A DNA stretch of 9,370 nucleotides from positions 1 to 9,370 of the forward strand of contig JAFZMT010000019.1 in assembly GCA_017553245.1 (NCBI GenBank). The letters run 5' to 3'. Positions 1 to 5,897 of this stretch are shown piece by piece; position 1 is the stretch's first letter; every line of letters starts with the position of its first letter. Made by a program: the position numbers and the translations under genes. The DNA comes from Methanomicrobium sp. GTDB taxonomy: Archaea; Halobacteriota; Methanomicrobia; Methanomicrobiales; Methanomicrobiaceae. A model generated the notes under the pieces. That model saw only the letters and a program-made list of their open reading frames with translations, was not told the origin of the DNA and did no database searches.

Positions 1-442
1 CCATGGAATCTATTCCGTCAACCACTTTTGCCAGAACATTCGGCTTCTGGATTAGGAAAACCGTATCCTTCATATATCTGCTGAATGCCGTGTCTTTACC
101 TTCCCCGAGTGTTTTGATAAACGGAAAAACGTACATCTGGATATTGTTCAGCATCTCTCCGGGTTCATAGTTGTGAAACATACTCCAGCGCAATTTATTA
201 TATTCAACCTCTATTCGCGGATTTTCACTGATTACACATATCCCTTCCTTGAACACTTTTTTCTCCAAAGGGACACCCAATAAGTTAGCGTTTGCCTCCG
301 CTTTCAGTTGATTATCGTCCAAGAGCTTCATGAACATCAAATATGTAATTTGCTCAAGAACCGTTATCGGACTGGTTATTCCGCCGGTCCAAATAGTATC
401 CCAGATGGAATCCACTTTATTTTTTAATTCGCCGGTAATCAT
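1..442 (-). CDS. hsdM: Type I restriction-modification DNA methyltransferase (HsdM), N-terminal part, runs off the left edge
   Basis: Translating the minus strand from ATG at 442-440 gives 147 open codons reaching the window edge. They read MITGELKNKVDSIWDTIW, then ITVLEQITYLMFMKLLDD, then an RWSMF segment and SRYMKD. This order matches the helical HsdM N-terminal domain (HsdM_N), which precedes the SAM-binding methylase domain and contacts the specificity subunit. The catalytic NPPY domain would lie to the left and is not in view. HsdM adenine-methylates the recognition site of a type I system; hsdS and hsdR would be expected further left. An in-frame stop at 475-473 limits the N-terminus, and ATG 442 fits the usual family start. 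There is only a weak purine-rich stretch upstream and no strong Shine-Dalgarno. The family is clear; whether the system is complete cannot be judged here. Confidence 0.88.
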   Translation of the reverse strand, partial: MITGELKNKVDSIWDTIWTGGITSPITVLEQITYLMFMKLLDDNQLKAEANANLLGVPLEKKVFKEGICVISENPRIEVEYNKLRWSMFHNYEPGEMLNNIQMYVFPFIKTLGEGKDTAFSRYMKDTVFLIQKPNVLAKVVDGIDSM

Positions 443-481
443 TCCTAATCTACCCAACTCTCTTTGATATTTTTATTCTGT

Positions 482-490
482 CAAATATAA
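482..490 (-). promoter_or_regulatory. Probable TATA box of hsdM
   Basis: The minus strand reads TTATATTTG here, in an AT-rich stretch. With the usual archaeal spacing of about 25 nt, transcription would start near 461 and give a leader of about 19 nt before ATG 442. This is inferred from position and composition only. Confidence 0.4.
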
Positions 491-523
491 TATTATGTTA
501 TCGTTAATCGGATAATTCAAGTT

Positions 524-733
524 TTATGCCTTCTTGCATTTATCCTCATATGATTGCTTGATTAAATCTATTGCATATTCAAAATCAGAATCGGGCTTAA
601 GATAAAGACAATAATCTCCATAACCCCAATGTCCTATACCTTTAAGATCATCGGACATACATTCAGGATATATAAGTGATCCCTGCTTCATATTTATGAT
701 CAGCCTTAAATATCGCAGTGAGTGACAATGCAT
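524..733 (-). pseudogene. C-terminal remnant of a DUF5655/COG3586 protein
   Basis: The 69-codon frame encodes LRLIINMKQGSL, then DDLKGIGHWGYGDYCLYL, then FEYAIDLIKQSYED. I recognise this as the C-terminal end of DUF5655 proteins (COG3586, labelled 'predicted transport protein'), which end in a GHWG-GD(Y/L) motif and a helix resembling DLIRQSYE. Full-length members are several times longer. The residues before about LRYLRL have no family character, and upstream in the same frame a stop follows at 772-770. The rest of the gene is therefore missing rather than merely out of view. These proteins often sit near restriction-modification genes, which fits the adjacent hsdM on the same strand. It could be expressed as a short protein, but a decaying fragment left by recombination is more likely. 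Confidence 0.6.
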
Positions 734-910
734 ACAGCCATTTGTATCACGGACACTCTCATAAGATAACTATGGAGACAGACAGTATATATCACTGTTC
801 ACGAAAATTATGTAAATTGTAATAATGGTGTGAAATTTTTTTTGTTCAGCCGCGGCATCTGAAGTAATAAAAAGCCGTCCGAAAATCGCCTTTCCCCATC
901 CTCCCAAAAA

Positions 911-1012
911 CCATAGATTATAACCCGTCACTTTTACATCAAAATCATGGATTATAATCTATGGTTTCACAACATTAATGATGGATTATAACCCATGCTT
1001 TAGTATGACCGA
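911..1012 (+). repeat. Three 34-bp-spaced repeats with core GATTATAA(C/T)C across the promoter and start of the ATPase gene
   Basis: The core GATTATAACCC begins at 916 and 984, with GATTATAATCT at 950, so the three cores are spaced exactly 34 bp apart. Flanks are partly conserved: (C/A)CATRGATTATAA upstream and a T-rich part downstream. The first and second units also form an inverted repeat: 908-926 pairs with 949-967 at 18 of 19 positions. The third unit overlaps the first codons of the ATPase (MMDYNP). The arrangement looks like a repeated operator or protein-binding array. The binding protein is unknown, and autoregulation by the downstream ATPase is only a guess. Confidence 0.7.
950..959 (+). 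promoter_or_regulatory. Probable TATA box of the AAA/DUF4143 ATPase gene
   Basis: GATTATAATC is centred near 955. A start 25-26 nt downstream falls at about 979-981, on the tandem ATG codons at 978 and 981. With no Shine-Dalgarno upstream, a leaderless transcript is likely. The box is itself one of the 34-bp-spaced repeats, so anything bound there would compete with TBP. Confidence 0.5.
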
Positions 1013-2321
1013 TACGACGATAACCGACATACTGACGGAATACAATCCGTGGTGGGTAAAAGCGCAGGAAAACACGGGTATCGTAAGGGAAAAATATCTC
1101 TCCAAAATAATAAAATATGCCCGAACGGGAGAGATCACCGTGTTAAACGGCGTCAGGCGTTCCGGCAAGACAACCCTTCTTCACCAGACAATAGAATACA
1201 TGACGGCGCACGGCAAAAACCCGAGGAGCATCCTCTTTGTCAACTGTGACGACCCGCATCTTCATTCCCGCTATTCCCTTGAAGACATACTTGAGGCATA
1301 CCGGCGCGAGATCTACGGCGGCGAAGGAATAACTCTTGTCTTCGACGAAATTCAAAGCATTGACGGCTGGCAGAGACAGATAAAGGCATGGTACGACCTG
1401 AAAAAATACACCATAATCATCTCCGGCTCAACATCTTCGCTGCTGACATCCGATCTTGCCTCGCTCATCAGCGGACGCTACCTCAAGATCACGGTTTACC
1501 CGCTTGACTTTGCCGAATATCTCATGTTTAAGGGCGTTAATATCCCCAAAGACCGACTTGAGATGCGGGCGGCAAGATTTGAGCTTATCGAAAATCTGAG
1601 AAACTACATGAACGAAGGCGGATTTCCCGCGGTCGTCTCCATGCGTGACGAAGAACTCAAAAAGGAGTTCATAAACGGCTACTATAACACCATCATATAC
1701 CGCGACATTGAAAGAATCCACGAGATAAGAAATCCGAAGGTACTGCACGACCTGATTGAATATCTCCTTGCAAACACCGCATTGCCGTTCTCCTACGGCA
1801 AAATCGCAAAGATGCTCGATTCCGATGTCTCGACCGTCAAGGACTACATCGAATATGCGCAGGAAGCATACCTTATCTGTGAACTCAGGTCATTCAGTTA
1901 CTCGTTAAAAGTGCAGAACACAGGTCCGAAGAAGATCTATGCAATCGACGGCGGTCTGAGAAATGCCGTCTCATTCAGATTCTCCGAGGATGCCGGAAGA
2001 CTCGCGGAGAATCTGGTATATCTCTCGCTTCTTTGGAGCGGCTTTGAACCGTATTTCCGAAAGAACAAAAACGAAGTCGACTTTGTGGTAAAACACGGCG
2101 ATTATACGCTCTCCGCAATCAATGTCTGCTACTCCGACGATATCCCCGAACGCGAGAAAAAAGGTCTCACGGAGTTTGACGCCGATTTTGCGGGCAAGGT
2201 AAACAGGAAAGTAATCATCACGAAGGATCTTGAAAAGGAGGAAGAAGGCATCCTCTATATCCCGCTTTACAGATGGCTCTTGGACGGCGCAGGCACGATA
2301 TTAAATGGAAATAACCCATAA
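978..2321 (+). CDS. AAA-superfamily ATPase with C-terminal DUF4143 domain
   Basis: This 447-residue protein belongs to the archaeal/bacterial AAA_14-DUF4143 family, near the usual length. Visible elements in order: the family N-terminus with YNPWW (22-26); Walker A GVRRSGKTT (58-66); Walker B TLVFDE (119-124); a sensor-like ISGST (148-152); GGFP (214-217); YRDI (241-244); a helix-turn-helix-like stretch (about 260-295); and DUF4143 with DGGLRNA (324-330) and a nuclease-fold-like E344...EVD(366-368)...INVCYS. The biological role is unknown; the family is multi-copy in many methanogens and appears mobile or defence-associated. ATG 978 is supported by the TATA spacing; ATG 1005 is an alternative that would leave the third promoter repeat non-coding. 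It is a single-gene unit with no co-directional neighbour within 900 bp, and all ATPase motifs are intact. Confidence 0.85.
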   Translation: MMDYNPCFSMTDTTITDILTEYNPWWVKAQENTGIVREKYLSKIIKYARTGEITVLNGVRRSGKTTLLHQTIEYMTAHGKNPRSILFVNCDDPHLHSRYSLEDILEAYRREIYGGEGITLVFDEIQSIDGWQRQIKAWYDLKKYTIIISGSTSSLLTSDLASLISGRYLKITVYPLDFAEYLMFKGVNIPKDRLEMRAARFELIENLRNYMNEGGFPAVVSMRDEELKKEFINGYYNTIIYRDIERIHEIRNPKVLHDLIEYLLANTALPFSYGKIAKMLDSDVSTVKDYIEYAQEAYLICELRSFSYSLKVQNTGPKKIYAIDGGLRNAVSFRFSEDAGRLAENLVYLSLLWSGFEPYFRKNKNEVDFVVKHGDYTLSAINVCYSDDIPEREKKGLTEFDADFAGKVNRKVIITKDLEKEEEGILYIPLYRWLLDGAGTILNGNNP

Positions 2322-2344
2322 ATACCGATTTAAGAGTCCAATAA

Positions 2345-2426
2345 GATTTCGTCGGCACTGTTGACGAAATCCGATAACTGAGATAAACGATCACATTGAA
2401 TTTCCGAGACACTGTCCCGGATTTTT
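2345..2426 (+). repeat. Composite hairpin repeat, copy 1 (downstream of the ATPase gene)
   Basis: Hairpin one is GATTTCGTC (2345-2353) paired with GACGAAATC (2363-2371), a perfect 9-bp stem. After an AT-rich spacer, hairpin two is the palindrome CCGAGACACTGTCCCGG (2404-2420), with one stem mismatch, followed by ATTTTT. The same two-hairpin arrangement recurs at 5898-6019, and hairpin two alone at 7563-7592. Position 76 nt after a stop codon and the trailing T-run suggest it can terminate transcription from the left. Confidence 0.7.
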
Positions 2427-2466
2427 GAAATTCCATAAAGCACGGTTTACACTTCTTACGTGGCGC

Positions 2467-2489
2467 AAAAAACAGACCGTGTAAAAAAA
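2467..2489 (-). terminator. fmdE: Probable terminator of fmdE (two oligo-T tracts)
   Basis: On the minus strand, just past the fmdE stop, there is a run of seven T (2489-2483) and then one of six T (2472-2467). Archaeal polymerase stops at such U-tracts. CACGGT at 2441-2446 can also pair with ACCGTG at 2476-2481 across a 29-nt loop, an optional stem around the same site. Confidence 0.45.
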
Positions 2490-2502
2490 TGGGATTAATT
2501 TT

Positions 2503-3105
2503 TCACTTCTTCCGTGCACACGGAACGCATACATACCTGCCGTCTATCTTCTCGCAGAGACCTTCGGCAACCTGCTCACCGCAGACCGAACAGACGACAT
2601 TATCAAAAATTCTCGCTTTCTCGGGGACGAGTGCCTTCGTCTCCTTCACGGTAAAGAGCTTATCTGCCGGAATCGCCATAATTGCGTCCGTAAACTTATG
2701 CATAAGCTCATGCAGGTGCTCAGCGTCTTCAGGCGTTCCCTTTCCCGAGAAGACTTTTGTGCGAACTTCGACAAGCTCCGAATTCATTGGCACAACATTC
2801 GGATTTGCAACAAGTCTTACGGATTTGCCCGTCTTTCGGTTGTAGAACGAAAACGCATTCTTTCCCCACTTGTTCACAAAGAGATTTCCTTTACCCGCCG
2901 TGCAGCCGAGCAGAACCTGAATCGCATCAACCGTGCAGGAATCCGTCTCCGTAACGCATACAACCTCCTCATCCTCGGAAAAAGAGAGGTCGAGGAGTTT
3001 CGCCGCAAGTTCCGCGGCTTTATAGCCCATGGCGAGACCGCCGCAGGAATGCCCGTGGAATGCCACGGCATCTTCAAATGATTTCATGTGCTTATCCGTA
3101 TTCAT
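2503..3105 (-). CDS. fmdE: FmdE-family protein with C-terminal zinc ribbon
   Basis: This 200-residue protein has the FmdE hallmarks: FHGHSCGGLAMGYKAA (16-31), TETDSCTVDAIQ (52-63) and LLGCTAGKGNL (65-75), with the conserved His/Cys residues H17, H19, C21 and C57. A C-terminal zinc-ribbon-like module follows, with CSVC (172-175), C184 and CVPC (193-196). The family is named for a gene co-transcribed with a molybdenum formylmethanofuran dehydrogenase in Methanosarcina barkeri, but its biochemical function is not established. No dehydrogenase subunits are near this copy. It is transcribed divergently from the trmO-ABC operon, and the shared spacer carries NikR-like boxes, so a role in nickel/metal handling is a reasonable inference. 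ATG 3105 is chosen because a TATA box lies 26 nt upstream and there is no Shine-Dalgarno; ATG 3087 is an alternative start. Confidence 0.88.
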   Translation of the reverse strand: MNTDKHMKSFEDAVAFHGHSCGGLAMGYKAAELAAKLLDLSFSEDEEVVCVTETDSCTVDAIQVLLGCTAGKGNLFVNKWGKNAFSFYNRKTGKSVRLVANPNVVPMNSELVEVRTKVFSGKGTPEDAEHLHELMHKFTDAIMAIPADKLFTVKETKALVPEKARIFDNVVCSVCGEQVAEGLCEKIDGRYVCVPCARKK

Positions 3106-3113
3106 GTGTTTAT

Positions 3114-3141
3114 CTATTAATTTAGAACTATATAATCATAC
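3114..3141 (-). promoter_or_regulatory. fmdE promoter: TATA box inside a weak NikR-like operator
   Basis: On the minus strand the TATA-like TTATATAG (3135-3128) is centred 26 nt before ATG 3105, so the mRNA is probably leaderless. The same strand reads GTATGA (3141-3136), 16 nt, then TAATAG (3119-3114), matching 10 of 12 positions of GTATGA-N16-TCATAC. Half-site one is perfect and half-site two matches 4 of 6. An occupied box would cover the TATA element and repress. The box is weaker than the two at the transporter promoters. Confidence 0.45.
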
Positions 3142-3183
3142 TATTTTTTCAGCGGTAACCCATATCGCATACAAAATCAACAT

Positions 3184-3191
3184 CTATATTA
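3184..3191 (+). promoter_or_regulatory. TATA box of the relic-trmO-permease-ATPase operon
   Basis: CTATATTA lies 25-30 nt before a predicted start near 3213. The 50 bp at 3175-3224 align without gaps to 6131-6180 ahead of the intact binding-protein gene (about 34 of 50 identical by hand count), where the corresponding box reads CTATAACA. This is a duplicated promoter that has stayed functional in layout. Confidence 0.55.
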
Positions 3192-3195
3192 TCAA

Positions 3196-3223
3196 GTATG
3201 ATTAAAGTAAGAAAAGATAATAC
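3196..3223 (+). promoter_or_regulatory. Candidate NikR operator of the trmO-permease-ATPase operon
   Basis: The sequence reads GTATGA (3196-3201), 16 nt, TAATAC (3218-3223), an 11 of 12 match to GTATGA-N16-TCATAC. It overlaps the predicted transcription start, as expected for a repressor site. Compared with the duplicate at 6152-6179, the half-sites match at 11 of 12 positions but the 16-nt spacer at only 7 of 16, which points to selection on the half-sites. Confidence 0.65.
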
Positions 3224-3224
3224 T

Positions 3225-3350
3225 ATGGCGGATGATACCCGATTGGAAAGAGCATTCATGATACTTATCATGCCTGCCCTACTTGCCGCGGTCTTTAAGG
3301 CATTGAAAGAAAATGTAGACAATCTGTCATACACTAAACTGGAGATTTAA
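3225..3350 (+). pseudogene. Internally deleted relic of the ABC substrate-binding-protein gene, 41 codons still open
   Basis: The frame starts MADDTRLERAF, continues with the hydrophobic MILIMPALLAAV, then jumps to FKALKENVDNLSYTKLEI and a stop. The intact gene at 6181-7389 begins MKKALTILIMIAMLAAV and ends VFKTLKENMENLSYTQLEI. The relic therefore keeps the signal-peptide start and the last 18 or so residues and has lost roughly 365 codons in between. The reading frame is preserved and six codons are inserted near the start. The junction falls in a short GGT(C/T) stretch common to both sides. It has no lipobox Cys and no binding domain. It may persist because it carries the operon's operator and, in its last codons, the ribosome-binding site of trmO. 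A small membrane peptide could still be made. Confidence 0.85.
3341..3344 (+). promoter_or_regulatory. Ribosome-binding site of trmO, inside the relic's last codons
   Basis: GGAG ends nine nt before ATG 3354 and is part of the codons for Leu-Glu in the relic tail (LEI, stop). It supports ATG 3354 as the trmO start and gives a reason for the tail's conservation. The stop of the relic is three nt before the trmO ATG, so translation may be coupled. Confidence 0.55.
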
Positions 3351-3353
3351 TAA

Positions 3354-3773
3354 ATGTCTGAAACAAACATGGTCCCCGTAGGGATTGTATGTTCGCCATT
3401 CAAAGAACGGGGGGATGCACCCCGTCAGGGCAGACTTTCCGATGAATTAAGCAAAATCACCATATTTCCCGAATATCTCGATGCACTCCTCGGACTCTCC
3501 GAGGGTGCCGACATATTCATTCTTTGCTGGTTTGACAGGTCGGACAGAAGCGTCCTGCAATCGCATCTCGGCGGCGACGAAACCCGCCCTATAAGAGGCG
3601 TATTCGCAAGTCGATCCCCCAACAGACCCAATCCCATAAGTCTTACACTTGCCAGGCTTGTAAAAATTGAAGGGAACAAACTTACGGTAAAAGGGCTTGA
3701 AGCCCTGGACAGAACGCCTGTTTTGGATATCAAACCATACAGCGAACAATTCGACACCCCGATAAAAGAATGA
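3354..3773 (+). CDS. trmO: TrmO-family (TsaA/YaeB-like) SAM-dependent methyltransferase
   Basis: This 139-residue protein carries the family motifs GVFASRSPNRPNPI (82-95) and LDRTPVLDIKPY (118-129) and an N-terminal VGIVCSPFKERGDAPRQG. The length fits the single-domain archaeal form; E. coli TrmO (about 235 residues) has an extra C-terminal domain. E. coli TrmO N-methylates t6A37 of tRNA-Thr to m6t6A using SAM. Here the gene lies inside a metal ABC-transporter operon: it follows the binding-protein relic by three nt and its TGA overlaps the permease ATG (3770-3773). That setting raises the possibility of another substrate, such as a small metal-binding molecule, but this is inference. A broken 5' copy lies at 7398-7500. 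The fold assignment is firm; the substrate is not. Confidence 0.88.
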   Translation: MSETNMVPVGIVCSPFKERGDAPRQGRLSDELSKITIFPEYLDALLGLSEGADIFILCWFDRSDRSVLQSHLGGDETRPIRGVFASRSPNRPNPISLTLARLVKIEGNKLTVKGLEALDRTPVLDIKPYSEQFDTPIKE

Positions 3774-4987
3774 CGACAGAAGAGAAGAACGAAGAGATAA
3801 ACAGGACCGAAGATCCGGTCGAAAACAATACCGAAGATAAGGTCGAAATGAAGACCGAAGATCCGGTCGACGACAATACCGAAGATAAGGTTAAAGAGAA
3901 GACCGAAGATCCTGTCGGAGAGAAGACCGAAGGTATGGTCGAAGACTACAAATCATACGTCGGTAAAAAATACACCGCAATATTCCTCGGAATAGCGGTT
4001 ACGGTCGCCATGTTTCTCGTATCAATATCGGTAGGTTCCGTATCCATTCCTATTCCGGATGTTATCTCAACCATCATGGGCGGTCCCGGCGGAACAAGTC
4101 TTATTGAAAGGGTTATCTGGAACATAAGAATCCCGCAGGCGCTTACGGCAATTGCCGCCGGCGCAGGTCTTGCAGTCGCCGGTGTTGCCATGCAGTCGGT
4201 TCTCAGAAACCCGCTGGCATCGCCGTTTACGCTCGGACTTTCCAATGCCGCGGCATTCGGTGCGGCTGTGGGCATTCTCATCTTCGATGCGGGAATGACG
4301 GGCAGCAACATGGTTGACGCCGTTGTCATCAACAACCCGTATCTGACTACGGGAATGGCATTTATCCTGTCCATGCTGACGACGGTCATCATCCTTGCCA
4401 TAACAAAAATTCGCGGGGCAACACCCGAAACCATGGTTCTGGCAGGCGTTGCCATAAGCTCACTCTTTGCCGCGGGACTGATGGCGGTTCAGTACTTCGT
4501 CGATGATACCCGCCTCGCCTCGATTGTCTTCTGGCAGTTCGGAGATGTCGCACGTGCCAGCTGGTCGGAACTCGGACTGATAACCCTTGTAGTTGTCATC
4601 TGCGCACTCTACGTCTTCTACAAGCGCTGGGACTACAACGCCGTCGATGCCGGTGAAGAGACCGCAATGGGTCTCGGAGTCAATGTCGAGAGAACGAGAA
4701 TAATGGGAATGGTGGCGGCATCACTGATAAGCGCCATAGTCGTTTCATTCCTCGGAATCATCGGTTTCGTGGGTCTTGTCTGTCCGCACATGATGCGAAG
4801 AATCGTGGGCGATGACCACAGATTCCTGATTCCGGCAACCCTTATATGCGGATCGCTGCTCCTTCTGGTCGCCGATACCGTGGCAAGGACAATCATCGCG
4901 CCGCATATCCTGCCGGTCGCGGTTCTGACCGCATTCCTCGGAGCGCCCGTATTCATCTACATTATAATCAAAGGGAGGAGAATATGA
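3770..4987 (+). CDS. FecCD/BtuC-family ABC transporter permease with repeated acidic N-terminal extension
   Basis: This 405-residue protein belongs to the FecCD/BtuC permease family (usually about 330-350 residues). The family core starts near residue 65 and includes RIPQALTAIAAGAGLAVAG (120-138), MQSVLRNPLASPFTLGLS (141-158), FWQFGDVA, GFVGLVCPHMMRRIVG and the terminal AVLTAFLGAPVFIYII. The pattern fits about ten membrane helices forming the homodimeric channel. Residues 1-60 are extra: acidic, and built from six 8-residue repeats. ATG 3770 overlaps the trmO stop, and the stop overlaps the ATPase ATG (4984-4987), so all three genes are translationally linked. Homology alone would suggest iron-siderophore, haem or B12. 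The NikR-like operator and the His-rich partner ATPase make nickel or a nickel chelate more likely. An internal start near residue 56-64 would remove the repeats, but no better start is visible. Confidence 0.9.
   Translation: MTTEEKNEEINRTEDPVENNTEDKVEMKTEDPVDDNTEDKVKEKTEDPVGEKTEGMVEDYKSYVGKKYTAIFLGIAVTVAMFLVSISVGSVSIPIPDVISTIMGGPGGTSLIERVIWNIRIPQALTAIAAGAGLAVAGVAMQSVLRNPLASPFTLGLSNAAAFGAAVGILIFDAGMTGSNMVDAVVINNPYLTTGMAFILSMLTTVIILAITKIRGATPETMVLAGVAISSLFAAGLMAVQYFVDDTRLASIVFWQFGDVARASWSELGLITLVVVICALYVFYKRWDYNAVDAGEETAMGLGVNVERTRIMGMVAASLISAIVVSFLGIIGFVGLVCPHMMRRIVGDDHRFLIPATLICGSLLLLVADTVARTIIAPHILPVAVLTAFLGAPVFIYIIIKGRRI
3806..3949 (+). repeat. Six tandem 24-bp repeats coding for TED(P/K)V-type octapeptides
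   Basis: Each 24-nt unit begins ACCGAAG and encodes TEDPVENN, TEDKVEMK, TEDPVDDN, TEDKVKEK, TEDPVGEK and TEGMVEDY in order. The first four alternate P and K versions, giving a 48-nt higher-order period. The encoded segment is acidic (residues 13-60 of the permease) and precedes the first membrane helix. Such arrays can change copy number between strains. Confidence 0.9.
4973..4980 (+). promoter_or_regulatory. Strong ribosome-binding site of the ABC ATPase
   Basis: GGGAGGAG lies three nt before ATG 4984 (five nt measured from the GGAGG core) inside the last permease codons. It fixes the ATPase start at 4984 and excludes upstream in-frame ATGs such as the one at 4846. Confidence 0.75.
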
Positions 4988-5865
4988 CCGGAGATCATAC
5001 GCACGACGGCGTTACGCACGAACATGAGCATTCGCACTGCGATATCGTGCATAATCACCCTCACTCGCATGAGAAGGGTCATGAGCACCACACGGATGAC
5101 GGCTGCCACGCTCTTCTGAAAGCCGACAGCGTCGAATTCGAATACGGTGCCGCAAAAGTCCTTAAGGATATCACGGTAGACGTCTCACGCGGTGAGATTC
5201 TGGCTATCCTCGGACCCAACGGCGTAGGAAAATCCACGCTTCTCAAATGCATGAATATGATTCTCAAGCCAAAAGGCGGAACAATATTCATAGGCGAGAT
5301 GGATTTATCGAAGATGTCGGGCAGGGACATAGCAAAGAACGTAGGTTACGTTGCGCAGAGAAACGAGTCGGCAAGAATGACGATCTTTGATACCGTTCTC
5401 CTCGGCAGAAAACCGCATCTCGGCTGGAAGGTCACGGATCACGACTACGAACTTGTATATGACGCTCTTGAAAAGTTCGGACTTTCGGATATGCAGCTGA
5501 GGTATATCGACGAAATTTCGGGGGGAGAACTTCAGAGAGTCTGCGTCTGCCGTGCCATCGTTCAGGAGCCGTCCGTTCTTCTGCTCGATGAGCCGACGAG
5601 CGCACTTGATATGTCGCGTCAGATGGAGATCTTAAAGCTCATAAGACATGTTGTCGACAGGCATAACTGCGCGACAATCATGACCATGCATGACCTGAAT
5701 CTGGCTTTGAGGTTTGCGGATAAGTTCGTCTTCATGAAGGGCGGCAAAATCCATAAGATCTGCGACAGGTCGGGTGTTACCCCCGAACTTATCGAGGAAG
5801 TCTACGGTATTGCCGTCGATGTCATTTCGCATAACAACATGCCCATTGTCGTGCCGAAATTCTGA
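4984..5865 (+). CDS. FecE/BtuD-family ABC transporter ATPase with His-rich N-terminal extension
   Basis: This 293-residue protein is a complete ABC ATPase: Walker A GPNGVGKST (77-85), Q-loop Q125, signature SGGELQ (179-184), Walker B VLLLDEPTSALD (198-209) and switch H236. It powers the permease encoded just upstream, with a 4-nt ATGA overlap. Residues 1-42 precede the usual family start and hold 14 His and 2 Cys, as in THEHEHSHC (11-19) and HNHPHSHEKGHEHH (23-36). Such tails bind Ni, Co or Zn in metallochaperones (for example HypB) and could store, sense or receive metal at the cytoplasmic face. Substrate by homology is ferric siderophore, haem or B12; by context, nickel. This is the last gene of the operon, followed by a hairpin repeat at 5898-6019. 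Confidence 0.92.
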   Translation: MTGDHTHDGVTHEHEHSHCDIVHNHPHSHEKGHEHHTDDGCHALLKADSVEFEYGAAKVLKDITVDVSRGEILAILGPNGVGKSTLLKCMNMILKPKGGTIFIGEMDLSKMSGRDIAKNVGYVAQRNESARMTIFDTVLLGRKPHLGWKVTDHDYELVYDALEKFGLSDMQLRYIDEISGGELQRVCVCRAIVQEPSVLLLDEPTSALDMSRQMEILKLIRHVVDRHNCATIMTMHDLNLALRFADKFVFMKGGKIHKICDRSGVTPELIEEVYGIAVDVISHNNMPIVVPKF

Positions 5866-5897
5866 AAGAGCGGGACGCTGAAATAGGGGGTCTCTGA

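Noticed and set aside
908..967. Invertible promoter switch
   Set aside because: The inverted repeats are separated by only 22 bp, too short for known inversion systems, and no recombinase gene is in view.
908..1012. Short CRISPR array
   Set aside because: The 34-bp periodicity comes from repeat cores of about 10 bp with related, not unique, spacers, and the last unit is inside a promoter and coding region; no cas genes are nearby.
1003..1030. GTATGA at 1003 as a further NikR box
   Set aside because: The second half-site at the required spacing reads CGACAT and does not match; it lies inside the ATPase coding region.
4846..4983. Longer ATPase frame starting at ATG 4846
   Set aside because: The added part is the permease gene read in another frame; the strong GGGAGG site and the ATGA overlap set the start at 4984.
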